DNA of 64,000 nt from an uncultured Litoreibacter sp. (GTDB lineage: Bacteria; Pseudomonadota; Alphaproteobacteria; Rhodobacterales; Rhodobacteraceae), in the NCBI GenBank assembly GCA_947493265.1, contig CANLQL010000004.1:62001-126000 (forward strand). Direction: 5' to 3'. Shown one piece after another: positions 45,941-55,434 of the stretch. Numbering within the stretch: the first letter of the stretch is position 1; each line of letters begins with the position of its first letter. Under the pieces are notes generated by a model. It was given only the letters and a program-made list of their open reading frames with translations, ran no database searches and was not told where the DNA came from. The translations under genes and the position numbers were made by a program.

Positions 45941-46335
45941 CAGTCTTGCGACCGCCGTGCAATGCAATCGATCTCGACCAATGCGCCAACGGCAAGCGCC
46001 GTCACCCCAACTGTCGTGCGTGCAGGAAGACGGTCTGCAGGAAAGAAGCTTTTGTAGGTCGTGTTGAACGCCGCGTAGTCACGCTCGAACTCCGTCAGAA
46101 AACATCGGCATTGCACAACATGTGACAGATCTAATCCGACACCTTTCAGAACAGTTTCCAGATTTCGCATGACTTGTCGCGTTTGCGCCTCCACCCCTAC
46201 GGCAAGCGGTGCATCAGGCGCACCCGGCACGGTCGGCATTTGCCCCGTCAGGATCACCCAGCCATCAGATTCGACCGCGTGAGAAAACGGGGCCACATGG
46301 GTCGGCGCATCGTCGATGTTGTGAAATTGCGGCAT
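45940..46335 (-). CDS. ridA: RidA family protein
   Basis: A 131-residue member of the YjgF/YER057c/UK114 family, trimeric enzymes that hydrolyse reactive enamine/imine intermediates. Family positions visible are FSHAVESDGWVILTGQMP, VEAQTRQVMRNLETVLKG, KSFFPADRLPARTTVGV (containing the conserved Arg that holds the substrate carboxylate) and the final VEIDCIA. It starts 9 bp after pccB stops, on the same strand, so it is in the pccB operon. The link to propionyl-CoA assimilation is by position only. Confidence 0.92.
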   Translation of the reverse strand: MPQFHNIDDAPTHVAPFSHAVESDGWVILTGQMPTVPGAPDAPLAVGVEAQTRQVMRNLETVLKGVGLDLSHVVQCRCFLTEFERDYAAFNTTYKSFFPADRLPARTTVGVTALAVGALVEIDCIARRSQD

Positions 46336-46344
46336 TGGCCCCTC

Positions 46345-47877
46345 TCAAAGCGGAATATTGTCGTGCTTTTTCCAAGGGTTCTGCAGCTGCTTCCCGCGCA
46401 ACGACGCAAACGCCCGTGCCACGCGCTTGCGGGTGGAATGCGGCATGATCACCTCGTCGATGAAGCCTTTTTCGGCAGCGACGAACGGATTGGCGAACCG
46501 ATCCTCATATTCGGCCGTGTGCGCTTCGATCTTGGCTTTGTCGGCCAGATCAGCCCGGTACAGAATTTCTACCGCGCCTTTCGCGCCCATCACCGCAATC
46601 TCAGCGGTTGGCCAGGCGTAGTTGAAATCCCCGCGCAGGTGCTTAGACGCCATAACGTCGTACGCACCGCCATAAGCCTTGCGGGTGATCACGGTGACTT
46701 TTGGCACCGTCGCCTCCCCGTACGCGAAGAGAAGTTTCGCCCCATGTTTGATCACGCCGCCATATTCCTGGCTGGTTCCCGGCAGAAAGCCCGGCACATC
46801 GACCAAAGTCAGGATCGGAATTTCAAAGGCATCGCAGAACCGCACGAAACGTGCCGCCTTGCGGGAGCTGTCAATATCGAGACATCCCGCAAGCACCATC
46901 GGTTGGTTGGCCACAACCCCAACAGTCCGACCTTCCAGCCGCACAAAGCCGGTTAGGATATTTTTGGCAAACTCTTCCTGGATCTCGAAGAAATCGCCCT
47001 CGTCCGCGAGCTTGGTGATCAGCTCTTTCATATCATAGGGCGTGTTGGGGTTGGACGGGATCAATGTATCCAAACTGTCTTCCAACCGGCCCGGATCATC
47101 GAAAAACGGACGAACGGGCGGCTTTTCGCGATTGTTGAGCGGCAAAAAGTCCACCAGCCTGCGCACTTCCGCCAATGCTTCCACATCGTTTTCAAATGCC
47201 CCATCTGCGACGGAAGATTTCTTGGTGTGTGTTGATGCGCCACCAAGCTCTTCGGCTGTGACGACTTCGTTGGTGACGGTTTTCACGACATCCGGCCCCG
47301 TCACGAACATGTAAGAGCTGTCTTTGACCATAAAAATGAAGTCCGTCATCGCGGGCGAATAGACAGCGCCTCCGGCACAGGGCCCCATGATTACGCTGAT
47401 TTGCGGCACGACACCGGAGGCCATGATATTGCGCTGAAAGACTTCGGCATAACCGGCAAGCGACGCGACACCTTCTTGAATACGCGCACCTCCGGAATCG
47501 TTGATCCCAATGATTGGCGCGCCGTTTTGTACCGCCATATCCTGAATTTTGCAGATCTTCTGCGCATGGGTTTCGGACAGGGAGCCGCCGAAAACGGTGA
47601 AGTCCTGACTAAAGACATAGACCATTCGGCCATTGATCGTGCCCCAGCCGGTAACTACGCCATCACCAGGGGGGCGGTCATCTTGCATGTTAAACTCGGT
47701 GCAGCGATGCGCGACGAACATGTCAAACTCTTCAAAGCTGTCCTCATCAAGCAAAAGCTGGATACGCTCGCGGGCGGTCAGTTTGCCTTTGCTGTGCTGC
47801 GCTGCGATCCTGCGTGCGCCCCCACCCTGACGCGCAACATCGCGTCGTGCTTCCAGTTCCGCTAGGATGTCTTTCAT
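46345..47877 (-). CDS. pccB: Propionyl-CoA carboxylase beta (carboxyltransferase) subunit
   Basis: A 510-residue carboxyltransferase of the crotonase-like type. It transfers the carboxyl from biotin on PccA to propionyl-CoA. Conserved parts: [18 protein letters not shown] at the N-terminus, [37 protein letters not shown] with [11 protein letters not shown], and [17 protein letters not shown] with [15 protein letters not shown]. It is first in a leftward series pccB-ridA-DUF6497-lipoprotein. A cluster of TTTGCAAA-like boxes lies 64-111 bases upstream, the expected site of the ScfR regulator encoded at 49350. Confidence 0.96.
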   Translation of the reverse strand: MKDILAELEARRDVARQGGGARRIAAQHSKGKLTARERIQLLLDEDSFEEFDMFVAHRCTEFNMQDDRPPGDGVVTGWGTINGRMVYVFSQDFTVFGGSLSETHAQKICKIQDMAVQNGAPIIGINDSGGARIQEGVASLAGYAEVFQRNIMASGVVPQISVIMGPCAGGAVYSPAMTDFIFMVKDSSYMFVTGPDVVKTVTNEVVTAEELGGASTHTKKSSVADGAFENDVEALAEVRRLVDFLPLNNREKPPVRPFFDDPGRLEDSLDTLIPSNPNTPYDMKELITKLADEGDFFEIQEEFAKNILTGFVRLEGRTVGVVANQPMVLAGCLDIDSSRKAARFVRFCDAFEIPILTLVDVPGFLPGTSQEYGGVIKHGAKLLFAYGEATVPKVTVITRKAYGGAYDVMASKHLRGDFNYAWPTAEIAVMGAKGAVEILYRADLADKAKIEAHTAEYEDRFANPFVAAEKGFIDEVIMPHSTRKRVARAFASLRGKQLQNPWKKHDNIPL

Positions 47878-47940
47878 GCGAATGCCCCTTTGAAATTTCC
47901 GCGTAGACTAAACGGTTTTTAGGGTCGATCAAAGCGCTGT

Positions 47941-47988
47941 CATGCAAATTTGCAAATTTTGTAAATACTCTTTTTAGAATACTGCAAA
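47941..47988. promoter_or_regulatory. Candidate ScfR/PccR operator upstream of pccB
   Basis: The region reads CATGCAAA-TTTGCAAA (47941-47956), T, TTTGTAAA (47958-47965), and a further ACTGCAAA at 47981-47988. TTTGCAAA is the core of sites described for the regulator family (PccR in Rhodobacter, RamB in Corynebacterium). It lies between divergent pccB and the MFS gene, so it could control both. The same box types occur before scfR. Confidence 0.75.
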
Positions 47989-48066
47989 TCTGAATATTTT
48001 CTCACGCACAGTGACTGTGTGAAATGGGGATTAGACCTCCGCCGTTGAAAGCAGTATTCGTCTGAT

Positions 48067-49284
48067 ATGAGTTCAATGCCAACGGTCCGTTTTCTCGACC
48101 GTTCAACCCCGCCACATATCCTGACCTTGATCCTGCTTGCCGGGGTCAGCGCCATGAGCATGTCTGTATTCTTGCCGTCCCTTCCACGGATGACGGAAGA
48201 ATTCGCGACGGAATATGGCGTCATGCAATTGGCGGTATCGCTTTATTTGGCCTGTACCGCCGTCATCCAGGTCTTTGTCGGACCACTATCAGACAAATTT
48301 GGCAGACGGCCGGTCGTCCTAGGGTCTTTGGCCATCTTCGTTCTTGCCTCGGTCGGATGCTATTTTTCCACAACGATTGAAGTTTTTCTGACCTTTCGGA
48401 TGCTGCAAGCTGCGGTCGCGGTTGGCATGGTCACAAGCCGGGCCATCGTGCGCGATATGGTTCCCCAGGACGAGGCCGCATCAATGATTGGCTACGTCAC
48501 GATGGGCATGGCACTGGTGCCGATGTTCGCCCCGATGATCGGTGGCGTACTTGATCAGTTTTTCGGATGGCGGGCGGTTTTTCTGTTTATGATCGCGTTT
48601 GGCGCACTGCTTGGGTGGCTTTGCTACAAAGACCAGGGGGAGACGATCCAGTCCGCAGGCCTTAGTTTCCGCGACCAGTTTCGGCAATATCCTGAGCTGT
48701 TCACCTCCCGGCGGTTCTGGGGTTATGTCTTTGCAGCTGCGTTTGCATCCGGGGCATTCTTTGCCTTCCTTGGCGGTGCCCCGTTCGTTGCGACCGAAGT
48801 CTACGGCGCCTCGCCAGCCTCCGCCGGTATTTTCTTTGGTATCCCGGCTTTGGGCTATGCGACCGGCAATTTCATATCAGGACGTTTTTCAGTCAGGATC
48901 GGCATCGATCGGATGATTGTTGCCGGAACGATTTTACTGAGTTTCGGCATGGCGCTGTCAGTGATCACCAGCTACGCGGGCCTCGGCAGCCTATATCAGT
49001 TCTTTGGCTTCTGTATCTTTGTCGGGCTCGGCAACGGGCTGGTGCTGCCCAACGCCACCGCAGGCATGTTGTCGGTGCGCCCACATCTGGCAGGCACGGC
49101 CAGCGGCATCGGAAGCGCGATCATGATCGGCGGCGGCGCGGCATTGTCTGCATCCTCCGGGGCTTTGCTGACGGACACATCAGGCAGTCTGCCCCTGCAA
49201 TGGATCATGCTGATCACATCTCTGTTCAGTATGGCGTCGATATTCTACGTCCTTATCCGCGCGCGCCAGATTGCGGCCCCGTAA
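48067..49284 (+). CDS. MFS drug/metabolite exporter, Bcr/CflA family
   Basis: A 405-residue transporter with twelve membrane helices. The DHA1/Bcr-type pattern is seen in MSMSVFLPSLPRMTEEF, VGPLSDKFGRRPVVLGS (the MFS A-motif) and RAIVRDMV. It probably exports a small molecule by proton antiport. It diverges from pccB over the TTTGCAAA cluster and is 65 bp upstream of scfR. It may therefore share control by propionyl-CoA status, for instance exporting an inhibitory acid; this is inference. The exact substrate is unknown. Confidence 0.87.
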   Translation: MSSMPTVRFLDRSTPPHILTLILLAGVSAMSMSVFLPSLPRMTEEFATEYGVMQLAVSLYLACTAVIQVFVGPLSDKFGRRPVVLGSLAIFVLASVGCYFSTTIEVFLTFRMLQAAVAVGMVTSRAIVRDMVPQDEAASMIGYVTMGMALVPMFAPMIGGVLDQFFGWRAVFLFMIAFGALLGWLCYKDQGETIQSAGLSFRDQFRQYPELFTSRRFWGYVFAAAFASGAFFAFLGGAPFVATEVYGASPASAGIFFGIPALGYATGNFISGRFSVRIGIDRMIVAGTILLSFGMALSVITSYAGLGSLYQFFGFCIFVGLGNGLVLPNATAGMLSVRPHLAGTASGIGSAIMIGGGAALSASSGALLTDTSGSLPLQWIMLITSLFSMASIFYVLIRARQIAAP

Positions 49285-49303
49285 TCCTGCTGGACGCGGA
49301 CAG

Positions 49304-49340
49304 TTTGCAAAGTTTAGAAAGACGTTAGCAAATCTGCAAA
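49304..49340. promoter_or_regulatory. Candidate ScfR/PccR autoregulatory operator
   Basis: TTTGCAAA at 49304-49311 is followed by GTTTAGAAA; the reverse strand reads AAACTTTGCAAA, the RamB-type box. Then TTAGCAAA-TCTGCAAA (49325-49340) mirrors the abutting half-sites before pccB. It lies 9 to 46 bases upstream of the scfR start, a position suited to self-repression. Confidence 0.75.
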
Positions 49341-49349
49341 GGACGCGGG

Positions 49350-50729
49350 ATGGCAACGCAAAAACTCTATGCCGGGGCAAAACTGCGGGAAGTGCGCACA
49401 CGCATCGGCCTCAAACAACGTGAATTTGCGGCAAAGCTTGGCGTGTCCCTGCCCTATCTCAACCAGATGGAAAACAACAACCGTCCGGTTTCAACCGGTG
49501 TTGTATTGGCCCTTGCGCAGGAGTTTGGGTTCGATGTGACCGAATTATCTTTGGGCGATGCGGGTCGGATGGTGTCAGATATGCGCGAAGCTCTGGCAGA
49601 TCCCGTTTTTGCGGATACCGACACGCCACAAGCCGATCTGCATCTGACAGCCTCCAATGCGCCGAACTTTGCCCGTGCATTTTTGGAACTGCACCGCGCA
49701 TACAAGCAAACCCATGAACGGCTTGCATCGCTTGACGAAGCGTTGGGGCGCGAGGACGCGCGCGTTCAACCCAGCCCTTGGGAAGAAGTGCGAGACTTTT
49801 TCCACTATTGCGACAACTACATTGATGCGGTTGACCGCGCGGCCGAACATTTCGCGGGTTCTCTGCGGGACGATATTTTGCGCAGTCCGCCAAAGGGTTT
49901 AACGCTGGAGCTGGCAGATGACAGCGCGTTACGCAGCTATGACCCCAGCAAAAGCGTATTGGTGTTGTCTCGTCGTGCCAACCCCGCCACCCAACGGTTT
50001 CAACTGCTGCACCAAATAGCCCTGCTGCAACACGATCAATTGTTGGAGGCAACATTGGATCTGGGCCGGTTCCGGTCGGATGCCGCCCGCGACATCGCAA
50101 AAATCGGGCTGGCAAACTACTTCGCCGGAGCCGCGCAAATGCCTTACGTGCAATTTCTGCAAGCCGCGCAGGAAACTCGGCACGATCTGGAGCAACTGGC
50201 TGACCGGTTCGGGGCGTCAATCGAACAGGTGGCGCACCGGTTGTCGACGCTTCAACGCCCCGGCGCGAAGGGTGTGCCGTTCTTTTTCGTGCGTGTGGAT
50301 CAGGCCGGAACGATCACAAAGCGCCACTCCGCCACGCGGTTGCAATTTGCGCGTTTTGGTGGGGCATGCCCCCTGTGGAACGTTCACCGCGCCTTTGAAA
50401 CACCCGGTCATTTCCTGCGTCAATTGGCGGAAACACCTGACGGGGTGCGCTACATCTCGCTGGCCCGCGACGTCTCAAAACCGGGTGGCAGCTTCACGGC
50501 ACCGACGCGCCGCTACGCAATTGGCCTAGGATGTGAGGTAAGCCACGCGGATGCCTTGGTCTATGCCGACGACCTGATGCCCGCACCCGCACAAGCCTTT
50601 GAACCGATTGGTATTTCTTGCAGAATTTGTCCTCGACGTGATTGCCATCAACGCTCCGTGCCACCGCTGGAAAGCCATCTTAGCGTCGATCATAATCAGC
50701 GCGGAACGCTGCCTTACGCGGTCGACTGA
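49350..50729 (+). CDS. pccR: Short-chain fatty acyl-CoA regulator family transcription factor
   Basis: A 459-residue ScfR-type regulator. HTH_3 (XRE) domain at about 8-63 with KLREVRTRIGLKQREFAAKL; a central IrrE/DUF955-like region, where the metallopeptidase motif is degenerate (HQIALLQH instead of HExxH); a C-terminal ScfR domain ending with the cysteine pattern CRICPRRDC. Relatives sense propionyl-CoA or acetyl-CoA derivatives and control pccB or glyoxylate/ethylmalonyl genes. Adjacent pccB and matching TTTGCAAA boxes point to PccR function. It overlaps the following hydrolase start by 1 bp. Confidence 0.9.
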   Translation: MATQKLYAGAKLREVRTRIGLKQREFAAKLGVSLPYLNQMENNNRPVSTGVVLALAQEFGFDVTELSLGDAGRMVSDMREALADPVFADTDTPQADLHLTASNAPNFARAFLELHRAYKQTHERLASLDEALGREDARVQPSPWEEVRDFFHYCDNYIDAVDRAAEHFAGSLRDDILRSPPKGLTLELADDSALRSYDPSKSVLVLSRRANPATQRFQLLHQIALLQHDQLLEATLDLGRFRSDAARDIAKIGLANYFAGAAQMPYVQFLQAAQETRHDLEQLADRFGASIEQVAHRLSTLQRPGAKGVPFFFVRVDQAGTITKRHSATRLQFARFGGACPLWNVHRAFETPGHFLRQLAETPDGVRYISLARDVSKPGGSFTAPTRRYAIGLGCEVSHADALVYADDLMPAPAQAFEPIGISCRICPRRDCHQRSVPPLESHLSVDHNQRGTLPYAVD

Positions 50730-51544
50730 TGCGCCTGATCCTGCGCGCCGCATTTCTGTTTGTCCTGTTTTTCGCCGTCTATTTCGGGGTGGAAAGGTTG
50801 GTCGTCTATCCGCTTGATCCGCGCGAAGCCTCACCGTCATCCATCGGGTTGCAAGGATTCAAAGCGAGCTCGTTGGAAACACCCGATGGCAAACGATTGG
50901 TCTATTGGCACCATCCTGCGCAACCCGGTCGGCCGACGATTTTGTATCTTCATGGAAACGCAGGCAATCTCAGAAACCGCAAGCTACGGTTTGAGCGTTT
51001 GGTCAAGCGGGGCTACGGCGTTGTCGCGCCTGCGTATCGCGGCAGTTCCGGAAGCAAAGGTTGGCCCCGGGAGGCTGCCATCGCCAAAGACATTCTTCAT
51101 TTCTACGAAGAACTGGTAAACGGAAGCCTGTTGGATCGCAGCATTCGCCCTGTCATCTACGGCGAAAGCATCGGGGCTGCTGTCGCGCTCAGGTTGAGCG
51201 TCGAAATGGCACCAGAACTTGCCCCGCAAGCATTGATCTTGGAAGCACCATTCACCTCCCTGCGTGACGTTGGGGAGGCGATGCATCCCGCCTTGGTTCT
51301 TGCAACTGGTCTCATGCAAAGCAGATGGAACAGCCTCACCTATGCGGCGGAAATTCAAACGCCGACTCTGATCCTTCATGGACGCGATGATCCCTTGGTG
51401 CCGATTGCGCAAGGGCGCGCTATATTTGAGGCAATTCCGGCAAGCGACAAAACCTTCTTCGAAGTGCCAGACGCCGGTCATATCGATGTTTGGAAAGCCT
51501 CTGCCCAGCGGAAGCTTTATCAGTTTCTAAACCGCTTCGACTAA
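50729..51544 (+). CDS. Membrane-anchored alpha/beta hydrolase (Bem46/ABHD13-like)
   Basis: A 271-residue hydrolase with a single N-terminal membrane helix (about 5-24), then the alpha/beta fold: LYLHGNAGN with the oxyanion region, APAYRGSSGSKG, the nucleophile elbow YGESIGAAVA, Asp in LHGRDDPLVP and catalytic His in PDAGHIDVW. The Bem46/ABHD13-like group has poorly known substrates. Translation is coupled to scfR through TGATG at 50727-50731. Its end overlaps the convergent nuclease by 4 bp. Confidence 0.85.
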   Translation: MRLILRAAFLFVLFFAVYFGVERLVVYPLDPREASPSSIGLQGFKASSLETPDGKRLVYWHHPAQPGRPTILYLHGNAGNLRNRKLRFERLVKRGYGVVAPAYRGSSGSKGWPREAAIAKDILHFYEELVNGSLLDRSIRPVIYGESIGAAVALRLSVEMAPELAPQALILEAPFTSLRDVGEAMHPALVLATGLMQSRWNSLTYAAEIQTPTLILHGRDDPLVPIAQGRAIFEAIPASDKTFFEVPDAGHIDVWKASAQRKLYQFLNRFD

Positions 51545-52188
51545 CTTCTTGCCGCCCGCCAGCCATACGCTTCAGCTTCGGCGCGCGTACAAAAAATACG
51601 CTCTCCCTGCGCAGGCGAAATCCTTGTTTTTGCGTAATGTTTGTTGCCTGGCACATGGTAAATTCGCACACCGCTGGCAGAGATGTTGCCCTTGATCACA
51701 CAGTCCTCCGGTGGGGCGGATCGGGCCGCGCGACGGAACTGTGCGGGATCTGGAAAGTCAGTTGACCAGAGGCCAATTTTGCCTGCCTTTGCCTGCGTCT
51801 CCTGCGCGACATAATCCCGGCTAAAGGCGCGATAGGCGCGCGCATATCCGTTGGCGACCATCGCTTCGGACAGATCCAAATCTCCGGCAAAGCACTTGGC
51901 CACAACGCGTTGATATTTGCGGTCGAAGTCAGTCTGCTCGCACCGCACCGGCATCGGCCCAATCAAAGCCAGCAGGTGCGCACGGGCCTGTCGTCCGCAC
52001 CCGGTCCTGCCAAATTCTGGATGGTTGCAGGATTGGCCTAGCTCAGGCGCATCGATACCGTGAAGCCGCACATTTCGAGACCCTCCAATATCCAGCGTAT
52101 CGCCATCCACGACTCTGACAGCGCCGCCAAGCTCAGCGGTTTCGGTGCATGCACACAAAAGTAACAGACATGAAAAAAGCCTTAACAT
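51541..52188 (-). CDS. Thermonuclease (SNase)-like lipoprotein
   Basis: A 215-residue protein. The N-terminus RLFSCLLLLCACTE can act as a lipoprotein signal (lipobox LCAC). The staphylococcal nuclease-like domain at about 20-145 shows VVDGDTLDIG, NVRLHGIDAPELGQ (catalytic Arg and Glu) and FDRKYQRVVAKC (second Arg). The C-terminal part with YHVPGNKHYAKTRI and FCTRAEAEAYGWRAAR matches a common extension of such nuclease-like proteins in this class. An envelope nuclease for phosphate or nucleotide scavenging is plausible; it is not linked to neighbours. Confidence 0.85.
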   Translation of the reverse strand: MLRLFSCLLLLCACTETAELGGAVRVVDGDTLDIGGSRNVRLHGIDAPELGQSCNHPEFGRTGCGRQARAHLLALIGPMPVRCEQTDFDRKYQRVVAKCFAGDLDLSEAMVANGYARAYRAFSRDYVAQETQAKAGKIGLWSTDFPDPAQFRRAARSAPPEDCVIKGNISASGVRIYHVPGNKHYAKTRISPAQGERIFCTRAEAEAYGWRAARS

Positions 52189-52258
52189 CCCCGTTTAGAT
52201 GCGTGCCCCGGTCAATCTCGTCAAGGGACGCTTTAAGACATGCTTAACGAAGATAAAT

Positions 52259-53917
52259 TTAGCGTTGATCGGTCTGCCAGCTTGGATGCTCCCAAGGAAC
52301 TGCGTTGTCGCGCGGTAAAACAGGGCGTCCCAAAATGTGATCTGCAGCCTTTTCCCCAACCATGATCGAAGGTGCGTTTAGGTTGCCATTTGTAATGCGC
52401 GGAAAGACGGAACTGTCCGCCAGGCGCAACCCATCGACCCCGATGACACGCAATTCGGGATCAACCACCGCCATGGGATCATCTGCGCGGCCAATACGGG
52501 CCGTGCCACAGGGATGATACGCGCTTTCAACATGCTCTCGAATGAAATCATCCAGTGCGGCATCGCTTTGCGCCTCAGCACCTGGCTGAATTTCATGGCG
52601 AACAAATGGTGCGAAAGCCTCTTGGGAAAAAATCTCCCGGGTAAGGCGGATACAGGTGCGAAAATCCTCCCAATCAGAGGGGTCGGACATGTAGTTGAAC
52701 TCGATCTTGGGTGCGTCTTCCGGATCAGCAGAGCGCAACGTGACCTGCCCGCGCGACACAGACCGCATCGGTCCGACATGCGCCTGAAATCCATGCCCTT
52801 CAGCGGCAACTTTCCCGTCATAACGCACAGCGATTGGCAGGAAATGATACTGAATATCCGGATAGGAAACCCCCGGCTTTGAGCGTACAAAAGCCGCCGC
52901 TTCAAACTGGTTGGACGCGCCTATTCCGGATTTTGTAAACAACCATTGGGCCCCGATACGCGCCTTGGAGACGAGGTTCCAGTATTTGAACAGGCTTACC
53001 GGTTGGCTGGCCGCCATCTGGATGTAAAGCTCCAGGTGATCTTGCAGGTTTTGACCCACACCAGCGCGGTCCGAAACCAGGGGAATACCATGGTCTGCCA
53101 AATGCTTAGCAGGACCAATTCCGGACAACATCAGCAGTTTTGGTGAGTTCAGCGACGAGGCTGCAATTATCACCTCTTTGCCTGCGGGAATAACCTCGAT
53201 CTGGCCATTTTTTGACACTTCAACGCCGGTTGCCCGTCCGTTTTCCAAGACGATGCGCCGCGCCAAAGCGCGGATGATCGTGCAATTTCCGGTCGCTTGC
53301 GCCGGGCGCAAATAGGCGTTGGCCGCAGACCAGCGCCGCCCCTCGTGGATTGTTGCATCGAACGGGCCGAAGCCTTCTTGCTGATGCCCGTTATAGTCGT
53401 CGGTGACCTGATAGCCCGCTTGTGCCCCCGCGGTGATAAAGGCCTGGGTCAAAGGGTTGTCACCCGGCCCGCGTGAGACGTGCAACGGGCCTGAGCGCCC
53501 ACGCCAGGACGGATCGCCGCCGCGCCCGCCATCGGCCCAGCTTTCCATCCGTTTGAAATACGGCAACACATCCGCGTAGCCCCAGCCATCTGCACCCTGT
53601 TCAGCCCAGTGGTCGTAGTCCTGCGCGTGCCCGCGGACATAGATCATCCCGTTGATCGACGAGGACCCGCCCAGGACCTTGCCTCTGGGACACGCCAATC
53701 TGCGACCGCCAAGATGAGGCTCAGGCTCTGACATATAGCCCCAATCATAAAGGCTCATGTTCATCGGGTAGCTCAACGCGCCGGGCATCTGGATCAGGGG
53801 CCCTGCATCGCTTCCGCCATGTTCAATCACCACCACGGATTTGCCCGCTTCTGCCAAGCGGTAGGCCATCGCGCAGCCAGCAGATCCGGCACCGATAATA
53901 ACGTAGTCAGCGGTCAT
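52259..53917 (-). CDS. betA: Choline dehydrogenase
   Basis: A 552-residue FAD-dependent GMC oxidoreductase oxidising choline to betaine aldehyde, membrane-associated. The start is taken at the ATG at 53917 ([15 protein letters not shown]), the dinucleotide motif being GAGSAG; the frame begins five codons earlier at 53932. GMC motifs [14 protein letters not shown] and [17 protein letters not shown], and the active-site [12 protein letters not shown] and [17 protein letters not shown], are present. It is the last gene of betICBA; betB ends 20 bp upstream. Confidence 0.95.
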   Translation of the reverse strand: MTADYVIIGAGSAGCAMAYRLAEAGKSVVVIEHGGSDAGPLIQMPGALSYPMNMSLYDWGYMSEPEPHLGGRRLACPRGKVLGGSSSINGMIYVRGHAQDYDHWAEQGADGWGYADVLPYFKRMESWADGGRGGDPSWRGRSGPLHVSRGPGDNPLTQAFITAGAQAGYQVTDDYNGHQQEGFGPFDATIHEGRRWSAANAYLRPAQATGNCTIIRALARRIVLENGRATGVEVSKNGQIEVIPAGKEVIIAASSLNSPKLLMLSGIGPAKHLADHGIPLVSDRAGVGQNLQDHLELYIQMAASQPVSLFKYWNLVSKARIGAQWLFTKSGIGASNQFEAAAFVRSKPGVSYPDIQYHFLPIAVRYDGKVAAEGHGFQAHVGPMRSVSRGQVTLRSADPEDAPKIEFNYMSDPSDWEDFRTCIRLTREIFSQEAFAPFVRHEIQPGAEAQSDAALDDFIREHVESAYHPCGTARIGRADDPMAVVDPELRVIGVDGLRLADSSVFPRITNGNLNAPSIMVGEKAADHILGRPVLPRDNAVPWEHPSWQTDQR

Positions 53918-53937
53918 TTTTGCGCCCTGCAACCTGT

Positions 53938-55392
53938 TCAGAACGGCGCATCAACCGGGCCCATCCCAACATAGACAGACTTCATCTGGCTGTAGTAATT
54001 TATCGCTTCTTTCGAGTTTTCCCGACCGACGCCCGACATTTTTGAGCCGCCAAACGGAGCTTCGACCGGTGCAAGGTTATAAGTGTTGATCCAACATGAT
54101 CCGGCTTCAAGCTGGCCAATGACGCGGTGCGCGCGGGTAAGATCCTTGGTGAAAACACCCGCGGACAGGCCAAATTCCGTCGCGTTTGCACGCGCGATGG
54201 CATCTTCTTCGGTTTCAAAATCCAGAACGGACAGAACGGGGCCAAAAATTTCTTCCTGTGCTATGGTCATCGTGTCTGTGACATCAGCGAAAACGGTGGG
54301 TTCGATAAAAAAGCCGTCGCGGCTCGCGCGTTTTCCACCCGAAATGAGCCGCGCCCCTTCTGCGACACCTTTTTCAAGATACCCGAGAACGATGTTCATC
54401 TGATTTGCGGTGACCATGGGGCCAAAATTCGTGGCCTCGTCCCGCGGATCGCCCATGACGACCGTCTCAAGCCGTTCTTTCAGACGCGCAAGGAACGCAT
54501 CCTTGATGCCTTTTTGCACAAAAACCCGTGTGCCGTTCGAACAGACCTGCCCGGAGGAATAGAAATTTCCAAGGATCGCGCCTCCGACCGCGTCTTCGAT
54601 ATCTGCGTCGTCGAAGATCAGAATGGGTGATTTGCCTCCAAGCTCCATCGTGACATGCTTCATGCCATCTGCTGCTGCCGCATATACTTTTCGGCCAGTC
54701 GGCACAGACCCGGTGAGCGACACTTTGTCGACCCGTGGATCGCTGACCAGGGCCGCGCCAACATCGCCGTAGCCTTGCACAACATTGTAGACCCCGGCGG
54801 GAAGCCCTGCTTCGTGCAGAATTTCAGCAACTTTCAATGCGCAAAGCGGCGTCGTTTCGGAGGGTTTGAAAACCATCGCGTTGCCGCAGGCCAAAGCAGG
54901 TGCGCCTTTCCAGGCCGCGATTTGGGTCGGATAATTCCATGCCCCGATACCTACACAGACCCCAAGCGGTTCGCGTTTGGTGTAAACCCAGTCGTCGCCC
55001 AGTTGGATATGTTCCCCGGTCAGGCTGCCGGCCAAGCCCCCGAAATACTCCAACGCATCCGCGGCAGAGGTCGCGTCCGCGACAAGTGTTTCTTGCAGCG
55101 GTTTGCCGGTATCCAGTGTCTCCAACTGGGACAATTCATGATTTCGCTCGCGCATGATATCGGCGGCGCGGCGCAACACGCGACCGCGTTCCGTGCCGGA
55201 CATCGCTGCCCAGGTTTTCTGACCGGCCTTGGCCGCGTCGAGTGCCCTGTCGATCAGTTCAGGCGTCGCAGAATGCAGCGTCGCGATCGTTTCGCCAGTT
55301 GCCGGGAAGATGCAATTGATCTGTTGTCCGTTTGTATCTTCGACATATTCGCCATTGATGAAATGGCTGGCTTTGGGTTGTGCGTTGGTCAT
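53938..55392 (-). CDS. betB: Betaine aldehyde dehydrogenase
   Basis: A 484-residue aldehyde dehydrogenase from the ATG at 55392, which follows CGGAGG; the frame runs eleven codons further without support. It converts betaine aldehyde to glycine betaine with NAD(P)+. Visible: [18 protein letters not shown] segment ([13 protein letters not shown]), [21 protein letters not shown], the catalytic Glu in [10 protein letters not shown] and Cys in [12 protein letters not shown]. It lies between betC and betA in one operon. Confidence 0.94.
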   Translation of the reverse strand: MTNAQPKASHFINGEYVEDTNGQQINCIFPATGETIATLHSATPELIDRALDAAKAGQKTWAAMSGTERGRVLRRAADIMRERNHELSQLETLDTGKPLQETLVADATSAADALEYFGGLAGSLTGEHIQLGDDWVYTKREPLGVCVGIGAWNYPTQIAAWKGAPALACGNAMVFKPSETTPLCALKVAEILHEAGLPAGVYNVVQGYGDVGAALVSDPRVDKVSLTGSVPTGRKVYAAAADGMKHVTMELGGKSPILIFDDADIEDAVGGAILGNFYSSGQVCSNGTRVFVQKGIKDAFLARLKERLETVVMGDPRDEATNFGPMVTANQMNIVLGYLEKGVAEGARLISGGKRASRDGFFIEPTVFADVTDTMTIAQEEIFGPVLSVLDFETEEDAIARANATEFGLSAGVFTKDLTRAHRVIGQLEAGSCWINTYNLAPVEAPFGGSKMSGVGRENSKEAINYYSQMKSVYVGMGPVDAPF

Positions 55393-55434
55393 GTTTTTCG
55401 CCTCCGGCGGGAGTATTTCAGGCAAGAAGAAGCG

